From CAZKBP01 sp964551015 (GTDB lineage Bacteria; Bacteroidota; Bacteroidia; Cytophagales; Microscillaceae), in the NCBI GenBank assembly GCA_964551015.1, contig CAZKBP010000029.1:14667-78666 (forward strand): DNA of 64,000 nt. The letters are read 5' to 3'. How positions within the stretch are numbered: position 1 is the stretch's first letter; each line of letters starts with the position of its first letter. Below, piece after piece: positions 22,501 to 28,371 of the stretch. The position numbers and the translations under genes are program-made. The notes beneath the pieces are model-generated. The model saw only the letters and a program-made list of their open reading frames with translations, did no database searches and was not told where the DNA came from.

Positions 22501-24457
22501 TGTCCTGAACCGTGGTGATGTTGATGTGGATAATGTGGAGTACAATGGGGTGCTTCCTGATCCAAACTATCACATAGAAGGGATTGCCTTTGACTTTGAA
22601 AATAATAAATCACCCAACGGAGTGATTGAGTACAAGAGCAACGTATTTGGTGGTAAGCTTCAAGGAATGCTGATGGTCGTGCGTTATAGCCAGAAAGATG
22701 ATATCATCGTACTAGAACCCGGTGGCGTTAACAACAACATCATCTCCAGTACCGATGGAATCAACTTGGGAATGAGCGGTTTCTTTGATCCACTAGACCT
22801 AGTAGAAGATACCCGTAACGGTAATATCTACGTGGCGGAATACGGTGCTCAAAAGATCACTCTTTTGAAGCCAGACATCGCCGGAGATGGTTCTGCTTTT
22901 ATCGCAGCCAATCCAAGCGAGTTGATCTTTGATGCCATTCAAGGACAAAACAGCGAAACCAAATCGGTAACCGTTAGCAACACGGGTGGTGGCGTATTAA
23001 CCATCAACTCGGCCAGTATCGCGGATGACGAATTCAGTATCGTTTCTAACCATACGTTCCCGATCACACTGAATGTAGGACAATCTCAAACGTTTGATGT
23101 AGTATTCAGCCCTAGCAATACGACCAAAGGTTCTGTAAGTGCCAGTATGTTTATTAGTAGTGATGCCTTGAACACGCCTAACTTGATCGTAGGGTTGCAC
23201 GGATTGAGCGTAACTGGATTTGAAGGCAACAACGAGCCTGCGCTACAAGATGTAGTTACCACCTTGGGTCATAACATCAATGTAGGTTGGAATACCTTAG
23301 TTACCGATACAGATTTAGGTCTAAAAGGAGAAGAGGTTTTCGTACAGCAATTTGAAAAAGCCGGAGCTGGTAATGTGCAAATGTTCCCTGTGGCTCGCTA
23401 CTCACCTGTGGAAATCGTAGACTTCGGTTACTACGTGGGTGATAACAAAACGCAAATTGCACAGATGCCTGATACTTTCGGAGAGCATCAGAAACTGTTC
23501 CCATCTGTGGTGAATGGAACCACGAGCTTTGACCCTGGTTCGCAGACCTTTGGCGTGTATGCCCGTTCTGATAAATTCAATATCTTCGTACACACGGAAG
23601 ATAGCCGAAACAGTGGCGTTACTCGCAGAGTCAGAACCTACGTACTCAAAGACCGTGATGGTAATACCGTCGCAAACAGCTTCTTGATCTGTATGGAAGA
23701 AGCTACCAACGGAGACTATCAAGACTATGTGTTTATCCTGAGCAACGTGAAGCCTGGCGGTAATTCTGCCCCACTTGAAGGAGTCGTGAGCTTTACTTTG
23801 GTCAATGCTGATACCGAAGCGGATATCCAAGAAATCCAAAACGGAGACGTCATCAACGTAGCCGGATTAGGAACTACTAATCTGAGCATCCGGGCCGAAG
23901 GAGCCGGAGGCGTGGGAAGCCTCAAGATGGATTTGACCGGAGCCCTAACCCATACACGTACCGAAAACATTGCACCATTTGCACTCTATGGTGATACAAA
24001 TGGAGACTACGCCGGAGCCGCTTGGCCTGCTGGTTCTTACAACATCACCGGACAAGCTTACGCAGAACGCAATGGACTGGGAAGCTTGGTAGGCGAAGAG
24101 CTGAGTGTCAACTTTACACTGACCACCGGAGGCGCAAAAGTGGCCTATGCTGATGAGAGCCAAGCTGCCGATACGGGTGCCGAAGAAGTAGCCATCGCTG
24201 AGGTTACCAAGGCTTATCCGAACCCAATGCAAGGAAATCTTCTCTACATTGATCTATCTGAGGCCATTACGGGTGAAGTAAGCTTTATCCTACAAGACCA
24301 AAGCGGTAGAATCGTGAGTGAAGATGCCGTGCAGCTAGACGGACAAGCCCAAGTGGTGCTGAACTTCTCGCGTGCTTCTCTCCAACAAGGTGTCTATTAT
24401 CTACAAATTGTAGGAGATCACTTGAAGAAGAGAACCCTGAAGATTGTAAGAAACTAA
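13571..24457 (+). CDS. Giant T9SS adhesin: 17 Ig-like repeats, three malectin domains, propeller
   Basis: The 3628-aa protein starts with a signal peptide ending near LLAQ (residue 32). Residues 114-1507 are 17 tandem Ig/PKD-like repeats of about 82 aa, each with an early Cys, a Y/F-x-W-(S/T)-T core and a closing GTYxLTV...TGC. A degenerate repeat follows. Three malectin-like carbohydrate-binding domains begin near 1588, 1870 and 2276, each followed by a cadherin-like linker domain. The 115-aa repeat shared with the upstream gene occurs near 2147-2267 and 3401-3519. A Big_5-like Ig domain (about 2550-2660), a sugar-dehydrogenase-like propeller (about 2678-3100) and a choice-of-anchor/ASPM-like domain (about 3110-3214) follow. 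The last 85 residues are a T9SS type A sorting domain (AYPNP...YYLQI). It probably acts as a surface glycan-binding adhesin. Ligand unknown. Confidence 0.88.
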   Translation: MRINYQKISPGLLCLALLIAFFSLPPHKLLAQDSTACSFQVNLDITNAAVCEGTGSIAFEITGGDGSNVIEVRDKQTNLVQTDLEALSPGEYLYVVTENECQESGEFLIEAATSPEISIEAPAEITCTNPTVVLTGNSPVSGLDYTWTTPDGTIESGSKTANVTVSAAGTYTLTVTDPSTGCTNSASVLVNANEQIPDVGIRRNRRITCSRLENTMIGSSSVNGVVYAWTTEDGTIVSGADQAEVTVSAGGTYILTVTDPLTGCSNSDTALVKENKTEPNAFIETIGELNCSSATLELSGSSNSNKVSYIWSTQDGVIMTDPNQAVITVSAAGTYTLTVIHNNTGCSGVEDVVIEDKSTSPPTVAINFDGALDCSNPSLMLNGSSDNPDVTYAWSTLNGSFASATDSVNVEVSKAGTYILTVTDTISGCSASDTAMVTASSSSPNIAIVPPASITCNNPLVDVQGASTTPGVTYAWTTIDGQMVAGENSSLLTVNKGGVYTLTVTDPNTGCTASLSVAVSEASAPNVSIAPVEDLSCEQPTTTLSGASTTPGVNFSWSTADGQIVSGKNSATAVVNQAGTYILTVNEPNTGCAAVDTVVVNAATDLPSLSINDPDTISCDLPTVTLSALVDIEEVTYNWTAIAGNIDAGANTANAQVSEAGTYVLTVTNNNTGCVVSDTAVVLGDKTLPEVSIATPLTITCDNPSVDLTGSTSLEGALFSWTTPDGNIETGADQSIATVNMAGTYILTVINPMTGCADTAQVLVSGSSIATEVTLGTPEAITCDNPQVSLSVTSSSPEGLTFQWSTQDGVIVSGAETTEAIVSAAGTYTLTATNPNTGCEIVETVEVLSDAQLPNIAIQNPGVITCANPEISLVGSSTDSTATFAWTTTNGNITSDPNAANITVDAAGSYTLTVTNPFTGCTSSKSVSVTNSFLLPSITINEADTITCAQPEITLQANVEGEGWTYLWTTDGGNILSGINTISPEVNAAGIYLLTAINPQTGCSAVAEVEVVAYTELPTLSLASSGAITCATPSVQLEGTTNGTDLVYAWTSEDGLISQGADAAVATVAAGGTYTLTVTNPATGCATSESILVDSYTGVDLSVTSSGVITCDNPMVTLTGTTSVSGLVYIWTTNGGVIEEGSNSPVATVRAGGIYTLTAIDPLTGCSTSKSVTVDEFNDLPNIAIAEPQKISCINTTVQLLGSSSDENVIFEWTTTDGSISSDANQASITVSQGGVYVLTVTNTNTGCTASRSVEVEGLKQIDLTLSKSSDITCEFTSATLLANTELEGLVYSWSTSKGQIDSNPEDSTITVSLPGTYTLTVIDPVSSCNLTKTIQVLDFTQKPQASIAAPDTLTCAVTSIALLGSSDIQDAVYNWTTTDGNILSNADTATVTVDAAGTYILEVTNPNTGCSDADTVEVVQTSVAPSVSITQSDTITCEVTTVELFAFSDVSEVTYAWTTEDGVIETGANNDTVSVSAAGQYILTVTSLATGCAVSDTINVNENKTLPEVSLDAFDHVNIADTAFTLSGGLPLGGTYSGTGVSEGIFDPATAGAGTFEITYTYTGENGCEATAVQTITVEGVIAPIPVALINVGGGAFTDSEQKEWSADQFSSGNSVVTSKSFDVAGTQDDGLYLPHRFANSGAPFSYNIPVSEAGSYVVRLHFMEPFFGAPGGTGNGLGRRIFNVDIEGQNVLSNFDIVAEAGAGGVALIREFSDIDVSDGNINIDFTSVKDNAVISAIEISRLGIIIPPAPALQFASAQESLQLEENTSGNINILLNTNDNTDPVIANLTATDEATNQVPTWLKVGEALLDSVDVSTGTAISFTLDANGLALGTYTAQINATAGGYESTSIRVELTVNATNTGVITPVALINVGGGAYTDTEQRDWSADQYTSGSSIAGSKTFDVAGTEDDDLYRTFRFASSGAAFGYNIPVDGTGPYTVKLHFMESFWGAPGGTLNGLNKRVFNVDIEGQNVLSNFDIVAETGVGGVALVKEFSNITVQDGIMNIDLISVKDNAIISAIEITTGGIPPAPALQFASAQESLQLEENTTGNVSILLSTNDNTDPVNASLTATDEATNQVPTWLRVNGALLDGLNVNTGDAINFALDANGLAPGTYAAQINATAGTYDAASTRIELTVSQTGQNNGPAITSLTLYNADTDQVIAVLQGGEQIEVAGLGAVNLTVVAATNPSTVGSVQLSLSGAVSHVQNENTAPYALYGDAGLNSTNYDGQALGEGFYAITAQAFSEGFLGGEAGTPLTYSFELIAPNVEPGTPLALINAGGNAYTDTEQKEWSADQYFGGSSLTSTKTFDVQGTQDDELYLKYRFANSGAAFSYNVPVSGTGPYQVRLHFMEPFFGAPGGTGNGLNQRLFNVDVENGQGSLNNFDIVAEAGSGGVALVKEFNDINVTDGTLNINFTSIKDNAIISAIEVTSAGSATAGLEFAAPLRSLQLEQGNTGSVGNFLSTNNNTDPQTASLSAVDDATGQVPTWISVNNSALNGVAFTTGSEVSFELNAAGLNEGTYTAHVTASAAGYQSSTTQITLTVVAQGQEKPFIVAVYDGGSNIIEDGEINVPTDINLSTFQIFFPGLGLDRPTVNNNTVKLVNTSNGAEVPANVNSTGGGDAITIVPTVLLEPNTEYNYTISDGVLDLDGRAMIPFSVTFTTGSGASSGSNDLTGVSFTKVNAGAVQQAYTTLCIGPDDKLYATSANGFIYRYNIKVDGTLELDKTITTLREHRRGTQVDNDDKILIGFTFSPNSTPQNPEAWITYSGEATFRDGPAWDGNIARLTGADLQNLQDVVINLPRSVKDHLTNSVAFGPDGDLYISQAGNSAMGRADVTWGLRPERLLAAAVLKLDTDNLPANLPIDAKTEEGGNYNPYAAGAPLTIYATGIRNAYDLVWHSNGDLYLPTNGSAAGGNSPTSNPNDPLYVAPHPDAPAYTGPTNIPALTNVQPSQKDWLFRIEPGKYYGHPNPLRSEYVLNRGDVDVDNVEYNGVLPDPNYHIEGIAFDFENNKSPNGVIEYKSNVFGGKLQGMLMVVRYSQKDDIIVLEPGGVNNNIISSTDGINLGMSGFFDPLDLVEDTRNGNIYVAEYGAQKITLLKPDIAGDGSAFIAANPSELIFDAIQGQNSETKSVTVSNTGGGVLTINSASIADDEFSIVSNHTFPITLNVGQSQTFDVVFSPSNTTKGSVSASMFISSDALNTPNLIVGLHGLSVTGFEGNNEPALQDVVTTLGHNINVGWNTLVTDTDLGLKGEEVFVQQFEKAGAGNVQMFPVARYSPVEIVDFGYYVGDNKTQIAQMPDTFGEHQKLFPSVVNGTTSFDPGSQTFGVYARSDKFNIFVHTEDSRNSGVTRRVRTYVLKDRDGNTVANSFLICMEEATNGDYQDYVFILSNVKPGGNSAPLEGVVSFTLVNADTEADIQEIQNGDVINVAGLGTTNLSIRAEGAGGVGSLKMDLTGALTHTRTENIAPFALYGDTNGDYAGAAWPAGSYNITGQAYAERNGLGSLVGEELSVNFTLTTGGAKVAYADESQAADTGAEEVAIAEVTKAYPNPMQGNLLYIDLSEAITGEVSFILQDQSGRIVSEDAVQLDGQAQVVLNFSRASLQQGVYYLQIVGDHLKKRTLKIVRN
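13910..18091 (+). repeat. 17 tandem coding repeats of about 246 bp
   Basis: The repeats encode the Ig-like modules of the giant adhesin; 4182 nt divided by 17 gives 246 nt (82 aa). They are diverged in DNA sequence and conserved mainly at Cys, Trp and the GTYxLTV strand, so they are old duplications held by selection. Cysteines early and late in each repeat could form one disulfide per module. Confidence 0.85.
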
Positions 24458-24480
24458 TTCAGGTAATTGATAAAATCAAG

Positions 24481-24510
24481 AAAGCCCAGCCGCAAGGTTG
24501 GGCTTTTTTT
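24481..24510 (+). terminator. Intrinsic terminator of the adhesin gene
   Basis: AAAGCCCAGCC (24481-24491) and GGTTGGGCTTT (24496-24506) form an 11-bp stem with one G-U pair, closed by a GCAA tetraloop and followed by Ts. It begins 24 nt after the stop codon, the same distance as at the upstream giant gene. Confidence 0.92.
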
Positions 24511-24848
24511 ATGCTACACTCCCACAAGTACAATTTTCCAGCTATATAGGCGGGGAGGGGGTGGTCAAAAGCTGCAAATTTCCACCTTTGGGGTAGAGGG
24601 GGGTACCTAAGGAGGTAGGGGTAGCCACCCCTATGGGTGCAGCATTGCCCCTAAAAGCTTCAATTTCTCACCCCTAAACTGGATTAATGCACCCCAAAGG
24701 CATATAGACCCGAGCTATAGCTTCGGTGAGCAGTGTTTAAAGACACAGAGATACGACTTCTCTGACCATTTTCTTAACTTTATCAGGATTTTATTGTTAA
24801 TTTTGACAGGAACATCAAGGCAATTCCAATCCCTAAATCATCACGAAA
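24511..24848. other. Intergenic region with G/C-strand-biased inverted repeats
   Basis: No gene is supported. CCTTTGGGGT (24585-24594) is exactly inverted at ACCCCAAAGG (24691-24700), and inside this TAGGGGT (24616-24622) pairs with ACCCCTA (24627-24633). The left half is G-rich and the right half C-rich, unlike the neighbouring DNA. A perfect -7 box TAATTTTG lies at 24798-24805, 44 nt before the next gene, without a clear -33 element. Confidence 0.5.
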
Positions 24849-26204
24849 ATGGCAAAAGAAAACGGCGTCTCCCCTCAAAAAAAATCATCTTCACAAACAA
24901 ACTCCCGCCCTACTCGCAAAACCACGAAAAAAAAGAGCAAAGCCACCGAAGATAAACCCCTAGAAGTAGAAACCGAGGAAGTGCACGACCAAGAAGCTCC
25001 CTCCCTAGAAATTACCCCCGAAATCGAGGCCAATCAAAAAGTTTTAGAAGAATTCTTTAATCTGGACTATGCCAAGAGCTTGGCTCGCTTCGTCATCAAC
25101 CCCATCGAGCGATATTATTTCCGAGCTGAGTACGTGGGCTTCGAGGGAGAAGATTTTCCTGAAAGAAACAATCCGAAGCACCCCTTGATCTTTGCCAGTA
25201 ATCACTCAGGAATGGCTTTTCCTTGGGATGGAGTCATTTTCACCAGTGGCCTGATGCGTCGCAATGATTATGACCTTCGTAAAGCCACGCGCGGGATTGC
25301 CTCACCCATGCTCTCTAAGACCAAGTTGATGAATCCCTTTCTGATCAAAAATTTTTGGAAAAGAGCAGGCGGAATTGATGCAACTACGCTCAATTTTGAG
25401 ACGATGATGCATTACAGCGATGCCAACATTTTGATCTACCCCGAAGGAGTGGAAGGCATCGGCAAAGGTTTTGACAAACGCTACCAATTGCAGCGGCTTT
25501 CTACCTCAGCCTTGCGGATGAGTATCAAGTACCAGACCGATATTATTCCTTTTGCTACTGTTAATGCCGAATATGTCAATCCGTATAGTTACAGTCTCGA
25601 GCGTGTCAATAAAGTAGCACGACAAATCGGAATTCCTTTCCTACCCATCGGCTTGACCACGATTCTGGTACTCATTCAGCCTTGGATGTTTTACTTTGGC
25701 TTTCCTGCTAAATTGACTTTTGTAAGAGGGAAACGCATCAAGCCTTACGAAATGACAGACAAGCCTTTCGAGGAACTAACCCGAGAAGATTTTTACGAGC
25801 TAAGAGATCGGATTCATACCGAGATGCAACTCAACCTCAACCGAGCCGTGGTAGAATACGGCAAAAAGCCCTATGATTGGCGAGATTTTATCCAAACGGC
25901 TTTCAAGAATTGGAAAAAAATGCCTTTCTTCCTGCCTTTTGCCTGGCCTTTCGTATTCGTGGAGCACGAGCGTCGCTACGCCGAAATGCAAGAGGCACTT
26001 GCCAAACACACTGGCAACTCACCCGAAGACCTGGCGCGCAAACAAGCAGTTCTTGAAGATGTCCACGGCCAACCCGAAGAAGACTTATTTTCTTTGGTTA
26101 GAACGGCTGCCAAAACGGTGGCTCGCAATCCTGAAGTATTGCTCTTCTATGTACCGGTAGTGGGTTGGATTCCTACACTTCTGAAAGGCTACGGCAAAGA
26201 CTAA
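24849..26204 (+). CDS. PlsC-like lysophospholipid/glycerol-3-phosphate acyltransferase family protein
   Basis: The 451-aa protein looks like a membrane-associated acyltransferase that would transfer a fatty acyl chain to a lysophospholipid or related acceptor. The acyltransferase block I is NHSGMAFPWD (118-127), in which the His to Asp spacing is longer than the usual HX4D, and the substrate-binding motif YPEG lies near 197-200. The first 60 residues are low-complexity, rich in K, S, T and E, and probably disordered. A hydrophobic stretch around PIGLTTILVLIQPWMFYFG and another near the C-terminus suggest membrane contact. The neighbouring minus-strand gene is convergent. Substrate specificity cannot be assigned. 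Confidence 0.75.
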   Translation: MAKENGVSPQKKSSSQTNSRPTRKTTKKKSKATEDKPLEVETEEVHDQEAPSLEITPEIEANQKVLEEFFNLDYAKSLARFVINPIERYYFRAEYVGFEGEDFPERNNPKHPLIFASNHSGMAFPWDGVIFTSGLMRRNDYDLRKATRGIASPMLSKTKLMNPFLIKNFWKRAGGIDATTLNFETMMHYSDANILIYPEGVEGIGKGFDKRYQLQRLSTSALRMSIKYQTDIIPFATVNAEYVNPYSYSLERVNKVARQIGIPFLPIGLTTILVLIQPWMFYFGFPAKLTFVRGKRIKPYEMTDKPFEELTREDFYELRDRIHTEMQLNLNRAVVEYGKKPYDWRDFIQTAFKNWKKMPFFLPFAWPFVFVEHERRYAEMQEALAKHTGNSPEDLARKQAVLEDVHGQPEEDLFSLVRTAAKTVARNPEVLLFYVPVVGWIPTLLKGYGKD

Positions 26205-26274
26205 TCTTAGCCCCACCCCTACGAGATAAGCGGTCGCGGGAGCCAGCCCTCACACAGTAAAAATCAGGCTAAGG

Positions 26275-26775
26275 CTATTGACCACCCGATTGCCATTTTT
26301 CCATTAATTTCTGGAAGCCTGGGTCTAACGTGAAAATACGCCTGCTAAATTTCCAGCCTTGCTTGGTACGTACTAACTCTTCTTCAATCGCTCCCGTGGC
26401 AACAATAAAAGGAATCTGATCTACCTCTAGCATCAGTAGATTGCTTTGTAGAGTAACCTTATCGTCGGTAATTTCCTTAAAACGAATATTCTGAGCAAAA
26501 TGTCTTTTACCCTTGGCTTCTTCAGACTTCATATGTTCTTGGGCGTATTGCAATACCTCCGCGCGAGATTGATAGATGGTTCCGGCATAATCAAAATAAG
26601 TATCTTCTGTCCAGCAATCAGCAAAAGCTTGCGCATCACGGTCGTCCATAGCGGCGGCTACCAGTACGGGTAATTGTAAAATCTCGAAACGGTCTTCGGC
26701 ACTTAAAGGCATCTTTTTGATGGGTTTTGATGAGAAAATTTGACCAGAGCGTGTTTCTAAAACGCTATGGCTCAA
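26275..26775 (-). CDS. SnoaL-like / nuclear transport factor 2 family protein
   Basis: The 166-aa product matches the SnoaL_4/NTF2-like fold. A helical start (RFEILQLPVLVAAAMDDRD) leads to AFADCWTEDTYFDYAG, then alternating strands and a closing WKFSRRIF segment, as in small cone-shaped lyase/isomerase-like domains. No catalytic residue can be assigned. A second in-frame ATG (giving MPLSAEDR, residue 22) is a plausible true start because homologous domains begin near there. The AraC regulator gene directly upstream on the same strand may form an operon with it (57 nt gap). Confidence 0.7.
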   Translation of the reverse strand: MSHSVLETRSGQIFSSKPIKKMPLSAEDRFEILQLPVLVAAAMDDRDAQAFADCWTEDTYFDYAGTIYQSRAEVLQYAQEHMKSEEAKGKRHFAQNIRFKEITDDKVTLQSNLLMLEVDQIPFIVATGAIEEELVRTKQGWKFSRRIFTLDPGFQKLMEKWQSGGQ

Positions 26776-26832
26776 AAATACACAGCGGGAAGGTAAGCGG
26801 TGTAGAAGAAAATTCGGTTCCTGTGGTAGTTT

Positions 26833-27744
26833 TTACGGAGATTGTTGCCGATACTCTTGGGGAGTGCTGCCCTCGTGTTTTTTGAAGATTTTGATAAAAT
26901 AAGAATCATCTTGGTAGCCTAGTTGGAAGGCAATCTCTTTGATGGAAAGTGGGGTTTGCTTGAGCAGGCTCTTGGCTTCATTCATCAGCATTTCATTGAT
27001 CCAAGCTTTGGGAGATTTGCCTGTGATTTTTTTGACGGTTTCGCTCAAATATTTGGGTGAGATATGGATTTGGTCAGCATAAAAGGCTACACTCCGATGA
27101 TCCAGATAATATTGATCTAAAAGCAATTTGAAAGTATCTGTAATCCGAGCCGCACTATCGGTCTGGTGAGCAATTTCGTCTGCTCTCAAAGGACAAATCT
27201 CGAGCAGATAATTGAGCAAGCTATAGATCAAACCCGGAACCAAGCTTGGGAGTCGCTCTTGACGGATTAAGTCCAGAAACAGTGCTACCTTACGCTGTTT
27301 TTCAGCACTAACCCGATGGCAGTGCCGTGCTTCGGGCTTAAAAAAGGGAAACTGATGGAGAAATTGCGCATTGAAATCACGCAAAAAAATTTCAGACGTA
27401 AAAAATAACACCTCCTGCTTCAAAGTTGTGTAGCCAGATTTCCATTGTCTCAGAATGCCCGGGCCAATCGTAACCACGGTTTGGGGGCCAAGATGATAAG
27501 TAGTAGACCCCACTACAAACTCCGCTTCTCCCTCTTGAATAATCCCTACCCCATAGAAAAAATTTCGATAAGGAAAATAAACATTTTCTAAGCGTCCGAA
27601 TGTCTTTTCGTCTGCCATGAAATAAGCCGAATCATGTGGAACATTCAAATGCTGATTGATGAAGTAAGCGTACTCGAACTTGCGGATGGATTGGTCTTGG
27701 CACATGAGATAAAGCAGTTTGAAACCTGTTGATTCATCAGACAA
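26833..27744 (-). CDS. AraC family transcriptional regulator
   Basis: The 303-aa protein has an N-terminal cupin-type ligand-sensing domain (about 1-170) and a C-terminal pair of helix-turn-helix motifs (about 200-300). The second is marked by SIKEIAFQLGYQDDSYFIKIFKKHEGSTPQEYR, a textbook AraC signature shown here in two parts: SIKEIAFQLGYQDDSYF and IKIFKKHEGSTPQEYR. The gene is divergent from the CIA30-like gene and upstream of the SnoaL-like gene, so it probably controls one or both. The 65-bp divergent intergenic region holds an inverted repeat at 27768-27782. Confidence 0.9.
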   Translation of the reverse strand: MSDESTGFKLLYLMCQDQSIRKFEYAYFINQHLNVPHDSAYFMADEKTFGRLENVYFPYRNFFYGVGIIQEGEAEFVVGSTTYHLGPQTVVTIGPGILRQWKSGYTTLKQEVLFFTSEIFLRDFNAQFLHQFPFFKPEARHCHRVSAEKQRKVALFLDLIRQERLPSLVPGLIYSLLNYLLEICPLRADEIAHQTDSAARITDTFKLLLDQYYLDHRSVAFYADQIHISPKYLSETVKKITGKSPKAWINEMLMNEAKSLLKQTPLSIKEIAFQLGYQDDSYFIKIFKKHEGSTPQEYRQQSP

Positions 27745-27767
27745 TCAACACGAAAAAAATGTAAGTA

Positions 27768-27782
27768 TGTTGAAGTACAACA
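27768..27782. promoter_or_regulatory. Inverted repeat TGTTG-N5-CAACA in a divergent promoter region
   Basis: TGTTG (27768-27772) and CAACA (27778-27782) form a short dyad centred between the AraC-type regulator and the CIA30-like gene. It is a possible operator, but AraC proteins usually bind direct repeats, so the assignment is weak. Confidence 0.25.
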
Positions 27783-27809
27783 AATTGTATTTCATCTAGT
27801 TTCTTGATT

Positions 27810-28361
27810 ATGAATACGCTCTTTTTTTTACTACTAGTACTTTTCGGGATGCATCAGCCAAAAGAAATCACCCTCGTGGATTTTAGCAAAAAAGACAATA
27901 CCCAAGATTGGTATATCATCAATGATGGGGTCATGGGGGGACTTTCCCAAAGCAAAATTCAGCTCAATGAAGCTGGGAATGCTGTCTTTTCTGGAACCCT
28001 CTCCCTAGAAAACAATGGTGGCTTTGCCTCCACGCGTACCCGCTTTTCTTCCTCAGCCTTAAAGGGGCATCAGGTTCTTTCGCTCCGGGTCAAAGGAGAC
28101 GGACGCACCTATAAGTTCCGCATTCGCACCAATCAAAACTTTGACGGCGTGGCTTATTCGGCCGATTTTGCTACCAAAAAAGACCAATGGATGCAAATAG
28201 ACATTCCCTTTGCTGATTTTAAGCCTACTTTTAGAGGGAGAGTTTTGACCAATGCTCCGGCCTTAGACCTGGACGAGATGGAGCAAATTGGCTTCTTATT
28301 AGGAGATAAAAAAGCTGGAGAATTTCGTTTGGAAATCGCTTGGATCAAGAGCATCGAGTGA
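27810..28361 (+). CDS. CIA30 family protein
   Basis: The 183-aa product matches the CIA30 (complex I intermediate-associated protein 30) family, a jelly-roll fold. Evidence is DWYIINDGVMGGLSQS near the start, FASTRTRF, an LRVKGDGRTYKFRIRT strand pair, and the closing EMEQIGFLLGDKKAGEFRLEI. A hydrophobic N-terminus (NTLFFLLLVLFGM) suggests export or membrane anchoring. An upstream TTG at 27804 is in frame, but the ATG at 27810 is preferred. In bacteria the family has no proven role in complex I. The divergent AraC regulator may control it. Confidence 0.8.
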   Translation: MNTLFFLLLVLFGMHQPKEITLVDFSKKDNTQDWYIINDGVMGGLSQSKIQLNEAGNAVFSGTLSLENNGGFASTRTRFSSSALKGHQVLSLRVKGDGRTYKFRIRTNQNFDGVAYSADFATKKDQWMQIDIPFADFKPTFRGRVLTNAPALDLDEMEQIGFLLGDKKAGEFRLEIAWIKSIE

Positions 28362-28371
28362 GCAAACTACT

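Noticed and set aside
26206..26273. 7-bp inverted repeat CTTAGCC...GGCTAAG between convergent genes as a terminator
   Set aside because: The arms are 54 nt apart with no U-run; too weak to call.
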